Below, piece after piece: positions 1-39,857 of a DNA stretch of 64,000 nucleotides. A program made the translations under genes and the position numbers. This DNA comes from Aplysia californica. Lineage: Eukaryota > Mollusca > Gastropoda > Aplysiida > Aplysiidae. The first letter of the stretch is position 1, and each line of letters begins with the position of its first letter. A model generated the notes under the pieces. That model saw nothing but the letters and a program-made list of their open reading frames with translations. It was not told the DNA's origin and searched no databases. Location of the stretch: positions 201,447 through 265,446 of the forward strand of contig NW_004797395.1 of NCBI RefSeq assembly GCF_000002075.1. The letters run 5' to 3'.

Positions 1-329
1 CCCCCCCCATACACAAGGAACGGAAAGCAATAGCCTGTTTTCCAGTCAACAAGCCTGTCAACTCTGATGCCCCATTTTATTGGTTTCATTTTCACGCACT
101 GTTTACATTTTAGCCTTCCTTTGAAATCAATGCACACTTTCTCCCTAGGAGTAAACTCCTTTTCAAAAAGCTACTGAAGGGTGATCAATCAAGCCATGTG
201 TAGGAGTAGGAGACCAAGCTTGTTTTCACGGATCACAATCTGCTCATTAACACTAACATCTCCTTCATTTTTTTTTCAGTTGGTAGCGTTTCCGATCTCC
301 CAAGCCAAAGTGGCTTGCCCATAGTCATT

Positions 330-690
330 ACCAATATCTTTGAGAGTGTTCAAAAAGTCTTTAGAAATACATTTACTATAGAAGTAATGAAGGGGAGAAG
401 AGCCACTGGGGTGAGAGTTTTGAGAAGTGAAGTTTGGAAGTGGGCGTTACCGTGATATTTGTTTTTTCTTCCATCCTGGGTTTGCATCAGCATTCGTAGG
501 CACCACACTAATCCATCTCCTGACTCGATGTCAGATCTTGGAAAATCTGCTTTGGAGGCATTATCATCTGAACTACTACCGACCTGGTCTACATCACTAC
601 CTGGAACAAAATTTTCATCACCAAACAACACCCAGGACATGCTACTATCACTGTCACTATCGTCAGGATTGGGCATCACCATGCTTACAA
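330..690 (-). pseudogene. Acidic transposase N-terminal remnant (piggyBac-like?)
   Basis: A 110-codon minus-strand frame (350-682) starts MVMPNPDDSDSDSSMSWVLF and is rich in Asp/Ser, the composition of piggyBac transposase N-termini. The sequence around 347-385 is similar to 3613-3650 of the neighbouring piggyBac-like fragment, so both come from one family. No DDE/DDD domain follows, so it is not a host gene. Confidence 0.4.
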
Positions 691-865
691 ATCATGTATT
701 CACTTCCACACAAGCCATACTCAGGACATAGAACGGGACGGCAAAATAGATAGGAAAACGAGGAGGATGTATGTGAGTTCGTTCAATATATTTGAACAGG
801 CAACAAGTTGGCGAGTATCATATTATTCATATGCTCTTTGAAAATATAAAGAATTCTTTTTTTAA

Positions 866-1245
866 TAGTAGAGGGTTTTACGGCGCTCGCAACTGCATAA
901 ATAAGGTCATATGAGGGGTGGGTGAGTGGGTGTCAACAGAGAAGTCTTTACAGGGAATCAGACTTAAACTGCTCACCTCTCTAGCTTCAACAGCACAAGG
1001 TCTGCTTCGACTACCAAGGCACCCCAAAATAGCAGGTCACAAGAGAGTGACAAACGTACAAAAGAAGTAGAGGAAAATGACAATAGTAAGGATCAGGAAA
1101 GAAAAAGCAGCAGTTCCTTGTTGTAGGCACAGTTATGAGCGTGACATGAGTCAGCCCATGTACAATTTTACTATGCTTGAACGAGAAATTTCCCGCTTTT
1201 GGGAATGACCTAAAGACTTCAGTCAGTGGCACTGCCCCGCGGGGT
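866..1245 (+). repeat. Dispersed repeat type A (full copy)
   Basis: About 380 bp beginning TAGTAGAGGGTTTTACGGCG and ending near CACTGCCCCGCGGGGT. Contains the conserved head (GCTCGCAACTGCAT..GGTCATATGAG) and a body with TCTAGCTTCAACAGCACA and AAGCAGCAGTTCC. It is repeated at 9356, 10453, 17400 and 24889. No clear RNA polymerase III boxes, poly(A) or target duplications, so its class is unknown. Confidence 0.8.
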
Positions 1246-1254
1246 ATATAAAGA

Positions 1255-1400
1255 ATGATGATGAAAAATCCTTCAATTGTGCAAGAATGACACTTGGTTT
1301 GTTCGAGGAGCTGCTTTCTCTTTTGATGGACAGGATATCACCCGTCCTGCCACCACTGGGAAACTATGTCCAGAGCAACGAATCTTTGTAACTTTAAGGT
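1255..1400 (+). mobile_element. PIF/Harbinger-like transposase N-terminal scrap (tentative)
   Basis: A plus-strand stretch reads NCARMTLGLFEELLSLLMDR then ISPVLPP, reminiscent of the FxxxxRMxxxxFxxLL entry motif of Harbinger-type transposases. It is followed by a stop and no DDE motif is visible. Only about 45 codons match by eye, so this is tentative. Confidence 0.3.
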
Positions 1401-2224
1401 GAGTACATGTAGATCTATGTCACACACAATAACAAAATATCCATACTATACAGAAACTAATCAGAGTTGCCTATCTCACATCTAGAGCGAGTGAATAGTT
1501 TTTTGCACACACGTTTAGGCCTAGAAGGGCCTGGCTCAGGCTTAAGATTCGTGACTCACAGACCGGTGAAAGAGTTTATCGGGCTGCACATCGATAAAGT
1601 TCGGGACTGGTCAGAGGGTTTTTCGGGCTCTCTGAGACAGTTGACTGTTAAATCTTATGCTTATAAGAAGCTGGGAAATTCATAGTAAGATAAATTATAT
1701 CGAAGTAAATGCCTCTGCTGTGCTGTGCTAGTTCCTACTTGAACCATGATATTGTGCACACGGCTAAGGTTGATCCTGGAAATTCAACCTATGCAATTCT
1801 TGCATCATGCTAATTTGGAAGGTAGACAATTTCTCCGGTGAAAGGGCTTTTATGAAAGGAAAAGTCCCTTTGAATTTGAACCACATCAAAAGAGGGTTTC
1901 TGTTTTATCCATCATTGATCAATAATGTGATCATTGCTTGGTCAAGGGCAGAATTGTTTGGCGACTTTGAAAAGTCTTTTTTTTTGTTTTTTTTTTTGCT
2001 TTGGCCTAACCGTGGTGTCCATTTCTGCAGTCACCATTGAGAAGAGAAGTTTCCTCATGCCCAATGTCATCTACATGAAGATCTTCTGCTCGGGACTCCA
2101 CTTCAATTGGTTGACTTGTTGAGGCCAAAGGTGTGAGGCTTACATAGACGATTTGTCCATGCTTGATTAAATGGTTCTTGATTGCGAGATGTTCAAAAAC
2201 TCCCTTTCTGCCTCATACTAGTCA
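1400..2224. other. No recognisable feature
   Basis: Between the Harbinger-like scrap and the pogo-like element. Short frames only, none resembling a protein. Confidence 0.5.
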
Positions 2225-2226
2225 TA

Positions 2227-3071
2227 CAGTGGAACTCGGATTTGACGAGCTCGGATTCAACGAGATGAGATAGATTCCCTGTTTTTTTTTCTTCTTTGAA
2301 ATCAATAAATAACCCGGATTCAACGTGCTTTTAAATCAGCGAGCTCGGATTCAACGAGGTCGCTTCCAGGGTGAACAGCCCCCCCGCAGACGTGGCTTCG
2401 CTCAATTTTCTTCAAATAACGAATTTTATCTATTCCTGGAAACGATCCATTGCACCTGCATCGTAAATCATTATTCACTTAGTCGATTACATGCGACCAA
2501 TCAGCAGCCTTTTCCCATACCTACACATGCGTCGTTGGCACGCGTACGTGTCTACCCTAGCGTGTGTCGGGGTCGGATGGGCGGCCTGCACACGTGTGGC
2601 TGTGTGTGCGTGTTGGGGAGATGGGCGCACGAGTGGTCCGGGCGCTGAACGTCGCAGATTCAAACGCATCACGAGTCATAGTCTTTCCCCCCCCCCCCCC
2701 CCCCCCCCTCAGCAACTGATCATTATATTACAATGATAAGCTAGTCTTGACGTAGATCTACGTAATGAAATGTGCGCTGGTCTATGGAATAAAAAAGTTG
2801 CCGTACGCTGGCTCTAAACACAGCAACACAACTTTTTGGTAAACTATCCAGATGACACAGGCATGTGCGTTTGAACGAATCGGTCTTTTTTTTACACAGC
2901 TCATAATATGCAGACATTTCAGGCACTAACTTGTGACTTCTCTTTAGACATTACTACCTGCTCAGTGCTTGTAATTATCTACACAATACCGTGTGTTTGC
3001 TGTAACGAACACTCGGATTCAACGAGATTTTAGGTCAGGCCCGGCGACCTAGTTGAATCTTAGTTCCACTG
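2227..3071. mobile_element. pogo-like TA-flanked nonautonomous element
   Basis: Flanked by TA (2225-2226 and 3072-3073), with inverted ends CAGTGGAACT and AGTTCCACTG. Subterminal motifs (GGATTCAACGAG) recur several times near both ends. The interior contains a C run (2688-2709) and a module that reappears in reverse orientation at 18170-18600 and in part at 42369-42512. Non-coding. TA target and CAGT termini fit Tc1/mariner-pogo-type transposition. Confidence 0.75.
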
Positions 3072-3280
3072 TAAAAACATGATTTGTGCGGGGTAAAGGC
3101 TGCAGAACTGCTTGAAGCTTTTGCCTTCCGTCAGGACAGCATCTTTGAAAGGTAAGGCGTGAACCTCTTGAAACTAAGACCCATGTCCAAGAAACCAGGA
3201 GTGGATAGAAGCCAAATTAGACTTAGTCTCACTTTGACATAGATTTATCCCACATCTCGAGCCTAGCTGGTGTTTAGTTT

Positions 3281-3452
3281 TAGTAGAGGTTTCACGGCGC
3301 TCGCAACTGCATAAGGCCATATGAGCGCCAGAAGAATAGAGGTGTTACAAGAGAGTAACAAACAAAAAAGAAGAAGGGGAGATCAGGACAATGGATGTTT
3401 GATAGGAAAGAAGAAGCAAACCACACCAGAGCACCGGCCAACCACCCACCCT
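3281..3452 (+). repeat. Dispersed repeat type B
   Basis: Shares the type-A head (AGGTTTCACGGCGCTCGCAA, GGCCATATGAGCGCC) but then has a different body: AGAGGTGTTACAAGAGAGTA, AAGAAGAAGGGGAGA, and ends at CCAACCACCCACC. Other copies are at 5368, 24664, 27806, 30541 and 62567. Confidence 0.8.
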
Positions 3453-3599
3453 TGCTGGTGTGCGTACCCCATTTGTGACATTTATTCAACCAGGATAGCT
3501 AAAAAATACACCTTGTTTCATGCCTCTTCGGCTTGGTCTATTTTATATCCCGCATTTGCCCATCCCCCACAACTCTGCCATATGCATGGCACAACTCTC

Positions 3600-4189
3600 T
3601 CAAATGATGTATAAAGTCTTCAGAAATGAATTTCTCAAAATAATAAGTGGGTTTGGCGGTATCTATAGGTAATGGTTGCTTTGGACCAGTATGCTCCCTA
3701 AACGAAAATGGAGGCAAAACAATGGTATGGGTCGATCTCTGTACTCACATCCATCATTGTTTTTCATAGGTCTGTCATCCCTATCAATATCATCCACAAC
3801 TGACCCTAGGTTGTCGGATGAATCACCATCTGAGCTGCTATCCCCATGATCTAGCTCACTAACATCAGTATCACACTACCGGTATAAATAGTATCAATCC
3901 AATGGGAAGGATTTCCACGACATTGAGCTGTCACTGACAGCCTTACAATCATTGTCATTTTCACTCACTTCACATTATATGATGAAAGGAAGGCAAAAAC
4001 ATCAACATGGAAACGCTGGAAGTGAGAGATCGTTCATATTTCTTAGAACGGAAGTTGGTTTCTCCACACTGAAGAGAAGCTGAATCATTGGCAAGGAAAC
4101 ATACTATTACTATGTCTGTGCATCGGTACACCGGCCCTAAGTATGATTGAGGGTCGTTTGGTGAGCGCCCGTAGGTATATATGGAAGGG
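3600..4189 (-). mobile_element. piggyBac-like 5' end with acidic N-terminal coding remnant
   Basis: On the minus strand the element begins next to TTAA (4190-4193) with CCCTTCCATATATACC. About 310 bp in, a degenerate acidic coding stretch appears (TDVSELDHGDSSSDGDSSDN then VVDDIDRDDRP, 3750-3880). The other end is lost, probably truncated near 3600. It shares the segment near 3620-3650 with the element at 335-690. Confidence 0.5.
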
Positions 4190-4193
4190 TTAA

Positions 4194-5367
4194 TTTTGAA
4201 TTTTTATAAATTTCAGCTAGGTTTGAATTTGTCTATATCCGCACACACAAAGGACACAGAGAGGGAGAGATTCAGATACATACATGTAAATCACCGACAA
4301 AAAGACACTTTTTAAACAGCAGTAACAGTAACAGCAGAATCATTTCCCTTGAGGTTGGGCAGTTAGAGCTATTTTATTATCAGAACTGTTAAACAGTCAG
4401 CCCCACTATTCCGCCAACTTCATGTTCTCATTCCACTATAATGTAATGACGTCTGAATATATAAAGGAAAAACTATTTTTTCAGAGGCTTCTGTGAGAGA
4501 AAGGCTCATCTGTTAAAATCTGAGGATTGTCCATTCTCAGGTTGTCAGGTTGCAACGCCAAGTATTTGGCAAATGTCTGTTTATATATTTTACTTTCAAA
4601 AGAGACATTTTCTTTGCCTCATTATCTTTGCTGCTGTTTATGTCCAACTTAAACTGTGGCTAATGCAGAGACTGAACTGACTCTGTCTAGAGGCATTCCA
4701 CTCCAGATAACAGTTCGATGCCCATAAATTCTTTTTTAAGTTAAATCCGGGATTCTTTTCCTTTATCTTATAGTGGATTCATTGTCAGTGAAGCAGATTT
4801 CAATGTAATTTTATTCCTGCCAATAACATTGGTGATAACATGACAGGTCAAAAAGACGGCATTAGTTAAAACTAATTGCCAAGCATAGAAATATGAACAT
4901 GGAAGTAGGCCTGTTGCTTTAGTCACTTAAAAAATTACCAGAGAAATTCGGGAGTGAGAGTGAGTTGTTGATGTGTGTGGTTTCCTTATAGTTCTGTGTT
5001 AATTCTCTACAACATTGAAAAAATTTGGCTTTTTCCGTTACCAATAAGTCTCTGACCAGTTCCTTTTGTATTCCTCTGGAGTAAGCATGGTGCACATATC
5101 AGTTAAGAAAAATAAGGGCATACTGTCCTCTTAATTATCAAATACCTTGATAACTTTAAACTTCAATTGAAATTTTAAGATGTAAGTGTAAGTTCAATTT
5201 CAATACACAAAAGTATGTTACGTACATGTATGTGCTTTGCCACCTCTTTTTCTGTATGTAATTTATTGAGTTGTTTTGTTTGATACTTGAATGGAATAAA
5301 CACAACATGGACAATATCTCAGCCTTCATGTCATTATTTTGTCTTGTAACTTGTATTGCTTAAAAGT
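4194..5367. other. No recognisable feature
   Basis: AT-rich and non-coding, with no repeat that recurs elsewhere in the window. Confidence 0.5.
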
Positions 5368-5490
5368 GTGAAAGTAGGTGGTTGGTGGGTGCTCAGGTGT
5401 GGTTTGTTCTTTCTTTCCTTTCAAACATCTTGCGTCCTTATCTCTCCTCCTCGTTAATGTCACTCTCTTGTAACACCTGTAGTCTTCAGC
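5368..5490 (-). repeat. Dispersed repeat type B, minus strand, head missing
   Basis: Begins GTAGGTGGTTGGTGGGTGCT and runs to CTCTCTTGTAACACC, the reverse complement of the type-B body. The head is absent. Confidence 0.7.
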
Positions 5491-5940
5491 ACTTAAATGA
5501 CCTGTGTTGCAAATGCTGTAAAACCATTTCCGAAACTAAAAAGTGTTGGAACAGAAATAAACGAATTCAACCAAGACATCAAAGATGAATTGTCTTTGAC
5601 TGATTGTTCAGGGGACACACACTTTGTCTTTGAAAGCTGTCATTTATTTTCTGGAATTCAGGCTTAAATTGACAAATGCTAAAACAATTTCAAAATATAA
5701 CAACCAGCACCCACCAGATCTGCAATGAGATAGTACAGAAAGGTGTAATAAAATCAAGTTTCTTCATTTCTAATAAGCTCTCAGTTAATAAAAGACAAAT
5801 ACACCAATAGTAAGACGTCAACTTAAAATGACAATAAGCTTCATCAACGGTAGAACAATTACCTCTGCAGCTTCAGGCTGGTGGTTACTTTAAGATTGGT
5901 TTTAATTTCTTTTCTGCACTCGTTTTCCAATAACTTTTAA

Positions 5941-6636
5941 CACATTACACCCTTAGGATCTGGACGGGAAGTCCATTCCTAGATCCAAAGCAAGGGGAAG
6001 GAACCCACCTCCCGTTAACACAAGCGTTTAAAAAACACATTTAAAAAATACTAAACAAATTCAAAAAAGCCTGAAAAAATACAAGTTTGACAGAAAAATG
6101 AACGCAGTTTCAGAAAAATATAACTTTATGCATGTGCAAATTGTTGGAAATGTTCTAACTTTAGTTCAATCGGGGTGTCCAACCCGTCACTCCCACTCTC
6201 AGCCTTGCGGCCGGGCCCTGGATCTAAATTCTACATCTGATAAATCTAAATCGACATAAACTATCGCTACAACGTTTTAATCAATATCCAATTCATCTGA
6301 TTTATCATATGCTTGTTTAAGTTCAAATCCATCGTTATTTCATTTTTTGAACTCAGTTGTGTTGCTTTTCAAGTCGAGACACCTTCGAAGTGTCAGAAAC
6401 GCAATCGCACTTCAATCAGTTTTAATGTGAAAACCACTGGCCCGAAAAATTTCGTTTCGGTATCAAACGGAAGAAGAAACATTTTTCAACCATGTAAATG
6501 TAAATCAAAATCTCGGCCCCAGAGTTTCGATAAGGCGAAACTTCATTTCTAAAGACTTTAAGTCGGTGGGGGCAGTTCTGGGCGAGTTAGAGTGGAGCGC
6601 GTATGAAAATTCTTGTGCGAGTTAGGGTGTAATTTG
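5941..6636. mobile_element. TTAA-flanked piggyBac-type nonautonomous element, family 1
   Basis: Bounded by TTAA target duplications at 5937-5940 and 6637-6640. Terminal inverted repeats are CACATTACACCCTTA on the left and, reverse-complemented, CAAATTACACCCTAA on the right. The interior has a short acidic minus-strand run (YDKSDELDID, then DLDLSD after a stop) like the acidic N-terminus of piggyBac transposases. No DDD catalytic domain is present. Confidence 0.7.
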
Positions 6637-6722
6637 TTAATTCTGTGAAAAAAAGTAAGAATGATGAAAGTACAGGAGATTATCTGTCTCTTCAAATTAA
6701 AATCATCACTGGTCCACAGTTG

Positions 6723-7299
6723 TTTATTTAGAACTTAAAGTTTAAGCCCTTTGATTCTAGGCCAGACTGAACTTCTCAGAAACAAATTAAAAATATTACA
6801 TGACTCACAGACATGCGCGCAACTGAACATGTCAATAATTCAGTCTGTAAGGAAGATTAAGAGCTTCAGGAAATGACAAAGATAGAGCATATCTTATCAA
6901 AAACATTTACGGTTCAAAATGAAAAAAGTCAAACATATCTGACTTCTGTAACCGCTGAGCAATTGAATAAAAATAAACAGGCACTTTCCCTTGCTTCCAG
7001 AGATTGTAAATAAAGCCAATTACTTAGTATTACATACTGGTTCCTCTTTACAGACGGGACTGTTTATGTCAGTAAACAGAATTCTGTTCGGACAAGACTC
7101 CAAGCCACAAAAGCTCCAATGAAAAAAAAAACTGTAAAGTAAATCATGTGAATATCATTAATTGCACTTTAATTTTTAATATGTTGAAGCTGAGGAAGGG
7201 AAAGAGAATTTTAAAAAGGTAAAAGCTCATCCCAAATCCAAATTTGCTATCCCTAAAATTGTCTCCACAAAGGTTTAACTACTGCTATGCTTAAATCAG
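6723..7299 (-). other. Probable NSUN2 3' UTR with AATAAA
   Basis: Directly follows the NSUN2 stop. A canonical AATAAA on the minus strand is at 6723-6728, about 570 nt past the stop and before the transposon at 5941-6636. The extent is inferred from this signal alone; there is no transcript evidence. Confidence 0.4.
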
Positions 7300-35250
<27,951 letters not shown>

Positions 35251-36018
35251 CTAAAAAAGAATCAAAACAATCAATGTAGTACTGAAATGCACATTGTAAG
35301 AAGAGTACAAATCAATAGGAATTGAAAGTCAGAAAGAATTGTATACAAAACAGCATTATAATAATACAGTACATACATTTTTATAAAAACTTCTTTGTAA
35401 AAAGAAAAGGAGTATTCTTTTCAGTGACCTACCACTTGACAGTTGAAATGTGATGATATGTTCTACTGTAAAAAATCTCACATGTTTGACCATGATCTAC
35501 CTGTACTGTGTCAATTTGACAAAAGGCAGTAAGTAAGGACCAAAACCCAAGCCTCAAACCTAACCCTAACATTAACTCAAACCCCTATTCATATCCTTCC
35601 TCCCAGCTAATGGTTGTAAAGCACATAATAAAGAACATGCAGTAGAGCAAAGATATGCCCTATAGATGCAATTAATTTGCATTATCATTATCAGCATCAG
35701 TAAGAATAGACTAGTAAACCAATTAGGCTTCTTTTAATAGGAATGACTTGTTTTACATTTAGTATAACAATAGTTTGTGAATTTTGAGTATGACACTCAT
35801 TAGAGGACCTTTCTCAGCTAAGCATCTAACGGTAAATTGCAGATGGATAATTAGGGAAAATAATCGTAGCAGTGTGGTTGATAGTCCACAAAGACGGCAG
35901 TGTTGTGCTTTTCAGAGGCTCATGAAAAATAAAAATAAATTTGGTTGAAATTTTGAATGACTAAAAGGAGGTTTGATAATATTTTGAGCTCGATGCGGTT
36001 TCAAAAAGATGGAATGTA

Positions 36019-36798
36019 CAGTCAAACCTGTGTAAGACGGCCACCCATCGTCAAGGAGAAAAGTGGCCATATAAGACAGGTGGCCGTCTAAGGCAGGACT
36101 GATCAAGATGAAGAAAACAAACCATTCCTTTCTGAGATCCCAACCGAAGGCCGAAGGTAGCCGTAGCCTAATTGTTGGTATTGTTGTTGTTCTTTTTGCT
36201 GTTTTTTTTTCTTTTGTTGCTGCTTTTGTGCTTGGGTGACATTAAAACGAAATGTGTCAGACAAGGAGGACCGAGTGCTATGGAAAAACAAACACATGGG
36301 TCGCCACCACTCGGAGAAAGAGCGACGCTTCTGTCACAAGTTCATGTTGACGTCCATTGTTACTTTGTTACAGACTGGGTAAACAGTGACCACTCATCTC
36401 ACTTATGATTTGTGTGTGAGTTCTCGGCGGGGCTTATGGGTTTTGAGGGATCACACGCTCACCTCACCAGCAGCTGAAAATTTGTTACCTATTGGTCAAC
36501 AGTGGGAGGGATGTACGCAACATGATCGGTTGGAGGGACTAATTAACAACGACAGGGGAATGGATTATGACGGCTCGCCCACAATGCATAATTTATGACA
36601 AAACGTAATGGAGTCACTAAGGTGGCCGTCTAAGACAGGTGTTACTGCCTGGTGTGACAGGGGTTGTGAGTTAAAATATGGTGGCCGGGGCCGCGTTGGA
36701 GAGGTGCCCGTTTTACACAGTTAAAATAGAAAAAAATGCAAGGGGGGAAATGGAAAGTGGCCGTCTGTACAGGCGGCCGTAAAGGGCAGGTTCGACTG
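36019..36798. mobile_element. pogo-like TA-flanked element, copy 2
   Basis: Ends CAGTCAAACCTGTGTAAGAC on the left and a CAGGTTCGACTG right end, with flanking TA at 36017-36018 and 36799-36800. It is closely similar to 38364-39209 over most of its length, including a shared segment at 36255-36380 (matching 38610-38740). Confidence 0.82.
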
Positions 36799-37789
36799 TA
36801 CTAGGAAGTAGAAATCCCCCCATGAAACTTGCAACAGTTGGAAAAATGACAGCTTTCAAAATGCATGAACAGTAACATTGTATTCAATTTGCTATGTGTG
36901 ATTTCAAACATTGCCTGTCTTCTCTTCGCTTTGGAATTTGGAATTTTCACCCCCTCAGACCCCTCTTCCCGCCTTGGCCTTATTCCTTTCTCCCGTGTTT
37001 CTTCGAACGACTTTTATTTTCAAATTGTCGAGCATTGCCGGGTGCGCACACGGGAAGAGGATTGAAGTCCTGCTCTGGGCCTCCTGTACAATTGCTGATT
37101 TGTCTAGCCTGAACGCAAAGCAGTCAATCATTACCAGATAGTTGAACAGGCTATACTTAGAGCCTCAAACGACTAAATCGTCAATGCCAATTGCAGTCCC
37201 GTTTGGGGAAACTAGTTTTGACCCTACCAACGATTACTTCTGGTTCTAAACGATTACTTTTTTATGCACGTGCCTATATTATATGGAGAGATAGCCTATA
37301 AGTTGGCAACCCTAACGGCAAAACATGGTCAAATTCAGAGGGGCATGACCCCCCCTTGCCATGTTGAAAACAAGAGAAATTTAACTGCTCATTTTGTAGG
37401 CTAGATCTACTGACAAAACATAAAACATCGATACCGGCTATTTAAATCCAGTATTCTGTGCTAGGCCTAGTGTGATTTAGTGCAAATGGGACCGCAATTG
37501 TACAGGAGTGCCGTGTTCTGCGGTGAGCGAGCGAGGCCTTGTCAACCGTGGCTGTTTTCTGTGCCCGCCTTCGCCCTCCGTAAACTCTATTGCATTTGGA
37601 CCACCACTGCATTATTTTTCACGTGAGTATTCCTGTGCTGTTTCCTCATTCACTTTGAGCGACCGTAGCCATCATAGCGTTTCAGTCATGCCTCTGTGCC
37701 AATGATGAAGATTCAGTCAGGGCACCATGAACGTAGCCTGCAAACTACATTCACGGCGCTGTGAAGGAAGGACTTCCGTAACAAGCAAC

Positions 37790-37915
37790 CACCCTAACAA
37801 ACATAATAAAAAGGGTCTTTCTAACCCTCTACCCCTAACTCAAAACCTAACCTCTAACCCTCACTCTACCGCCCTAACCCTTGCTAGCCTCAACCCGCCC
37901 TAACCCTCTTCTATT
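37790..37915. repeat. Degenerate (CCCTAA)-like cluster
   Basis: About ten CCTAAC, CTAACCC and CCCTAAC words within 125 bp, irregularly spaced, resembling the metazoan telomere repeat but never a perfect run. Confidence 0.55.
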
Positions 37916-38109
37916 CTATACCTGCCTCTACTCTTTCATCTATATCTAGAATCTATTTCATAGTAGTGGCCGCTTGTTAATGTTACGGAATTCCTCCCGC
38001 CATGAACATAACATAGTCACTGTAGCCAGATCTAGATCTAGATATTCTAGCTCTACACTACTTAACTCTTAAGTAGATGTACTGGTGATTTTGTAGTTTC
38101 GTTTGTTAA

Positions 38110-38160
38110 AGTCAAGAGTAGGGGGGTTTCAGGGGGACCTAATAAAAATACGAAGTGACT
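38110..38160 (+). repeat. GGGG-hairpin plus CTAATAAAA motif, copy 1
   Basis: GTCAAGAGTAGGGGGGTTTC, then AGGGGGACCTAATAAAA. The hairpin is collapsed in this copy. Also found at 40138-40190 and 44480-44545. Confidence 0.5.
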
Positions 38161-38363
38161 ATTTCTCCGAACGTTCAGGAAAATAAACTTTACATGAACT
38201 CTATTTCTCCAAACAGTTTCCGTTCTCGATATTTTTTGGTTATTTGCAAGATTTAGGCGTCATCTTTCATTTTGCCATTCTGCGAGGAAGGGAAGAAGCA
38301 TTTTTTTCATCGAATTCAATTTCTAGAGCTAGAGAGATTTTTAAATGTCTGAATATTCAGATA

Positions 38364-39209
38364 CAGTCGAACCTGTCTTATACGGCCACCCATTGTCAAG
38401 GAGAAAAGTGGCCGTATAAGACAGGTGGCCGTCTTAGGCAGGACTGATCAAGATGAAGAAAACAAACCATTCCTTTCTGAGAAAACAAACCCTTCCTTTC
38501 TGAGGTCCCAACCAAAGATAGTTGTATTGTTGTTTGTTGTTATTTTTGTTGCTGTTGTTTTCGCTGGGTTTTTTTCTTCTGTTGCTGCTTTTGTGCACGG
38601 GTGACAATAAAACGAAATGTGTCAGACAAGGGGGACCAAGTGCCAAGGTAAAACAAACACACGTGTCGCCACGACACGGAGAAGAGCGACACTTCTGTCA
38701 CAAGCTCATTCAGACGTCCATTGTTACTTTGTTACAGACTGGATAAACATGCAGTGACCACTCACTCATCTCACTTACGATTTGTGTACGGGTTCTGGGC
38801 GGGGCTAATGGGTTATGAGGGATCACACGCTTCCCTCCCCAGCAGCTGAAAATTAATTTTGGTGACCTATTGTTCAACAGTGGGAGGGGCCTACGCAACA
38901 CGATCAGTTGGAGGGACTACCTAACAACGACAGGTTTTTTAGATTATGACTGCTCGCCCACAACGCCACGGGCCAATGCTTGATTTATGACAAAGTGTAA
39001 TGGAGTCACAAAGGTGGCCGTCTAAGACAGGTGTTATTGCTTTGTGGAATAGGGGTTGTGTGTTGAAATATGGTGGTCACGGCCGCGTTGGACAGGTGCC
39101 CGTTTTACACAGTTAAATTATATAGAAAAAACGCAAGGGGGGGAATGGAAAGTGTCCGTTTGTACAGGTGGCCGTCTTATAGAGGTGGCCGTCAGGGCAG
39201 GTTCGACTG
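38364..39209. mobile_element. pogo-like TA-flanked element, copy 3
   Basis: Ends CAGTCGAACCTGTCTTATAC and CAGGTTCGACTG, with flanking TA at 38362-38363 and 39210-39211. Same family as copies 1 and 2. The right end carries tandem copies of a GTGGCCGTC-type motif. Confidence 0.82.
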
Positions 39210-39558
39210 TACTTCAGTTGTGGTTGGGGTAACATTTCCGGACTAGATCTAGATCAAGACTCTATACTTCATTTGAAAATACTTTCATAAGGTACTGCGA
39301 GAAAACAAGACTGATCGACCTTGGCAGTAACTTATTTTGATTTAGTCACCCAGCAAAAACTAAAATCCTTTATGTAAACCCCCCCCCCCCCCTTCACACC
39401 TTACGTACACAGACACGCACACACAGATCCGCACACTCACACACGCCACTCCATTCGCAATTATTATCAACATATCTCGAGAACGGAAACTGTTGGGAGA
39501 AATAAGTTCAAGTTATTTTCCCGAACGTTTTGAGAAATAGAGCTGGCCATAAAAATAT

Positions 39559-39798
39559 CGAAGTGTATACAGACCCTGTAACAAAGTCACGAAGTATACA
39601 GACCCGGTAGGGGAACTCTTTTGTGATGTCGGAAAGTTTCAGCGTCCAGGCCCGGTAGTGTGTGTGTGCGTATGTATGTGTGTGTGTGAGAGAGAGAGAA
39701 CATGCCCCAGTTGACAGGAGGGAACGAGAGAAAGATAGAGTAGGAAATAGGAGGGGAGAAAGAAAGACAGGGACAAACAAAGAAAAAGAGAATGCGAG

Positions 39799-39857
<59 letters not shown>

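Noticed and set aside
37330-37360. Candidate NSUN2 first exon (minus-strand Met-Ala-Arg-Gly-Gly)
   Set aside because: No suitable donor site in frame, and the following residues are not basic as expected.
37990-38010. Candidate NSUN2 first exon (minus-strand ATGGCGGGAGGAATTCC before GTAACA)
   Set aside because: 17 coding bases do not match the required phase 0, and the peptide is unlike known NSUN2 N-termini.
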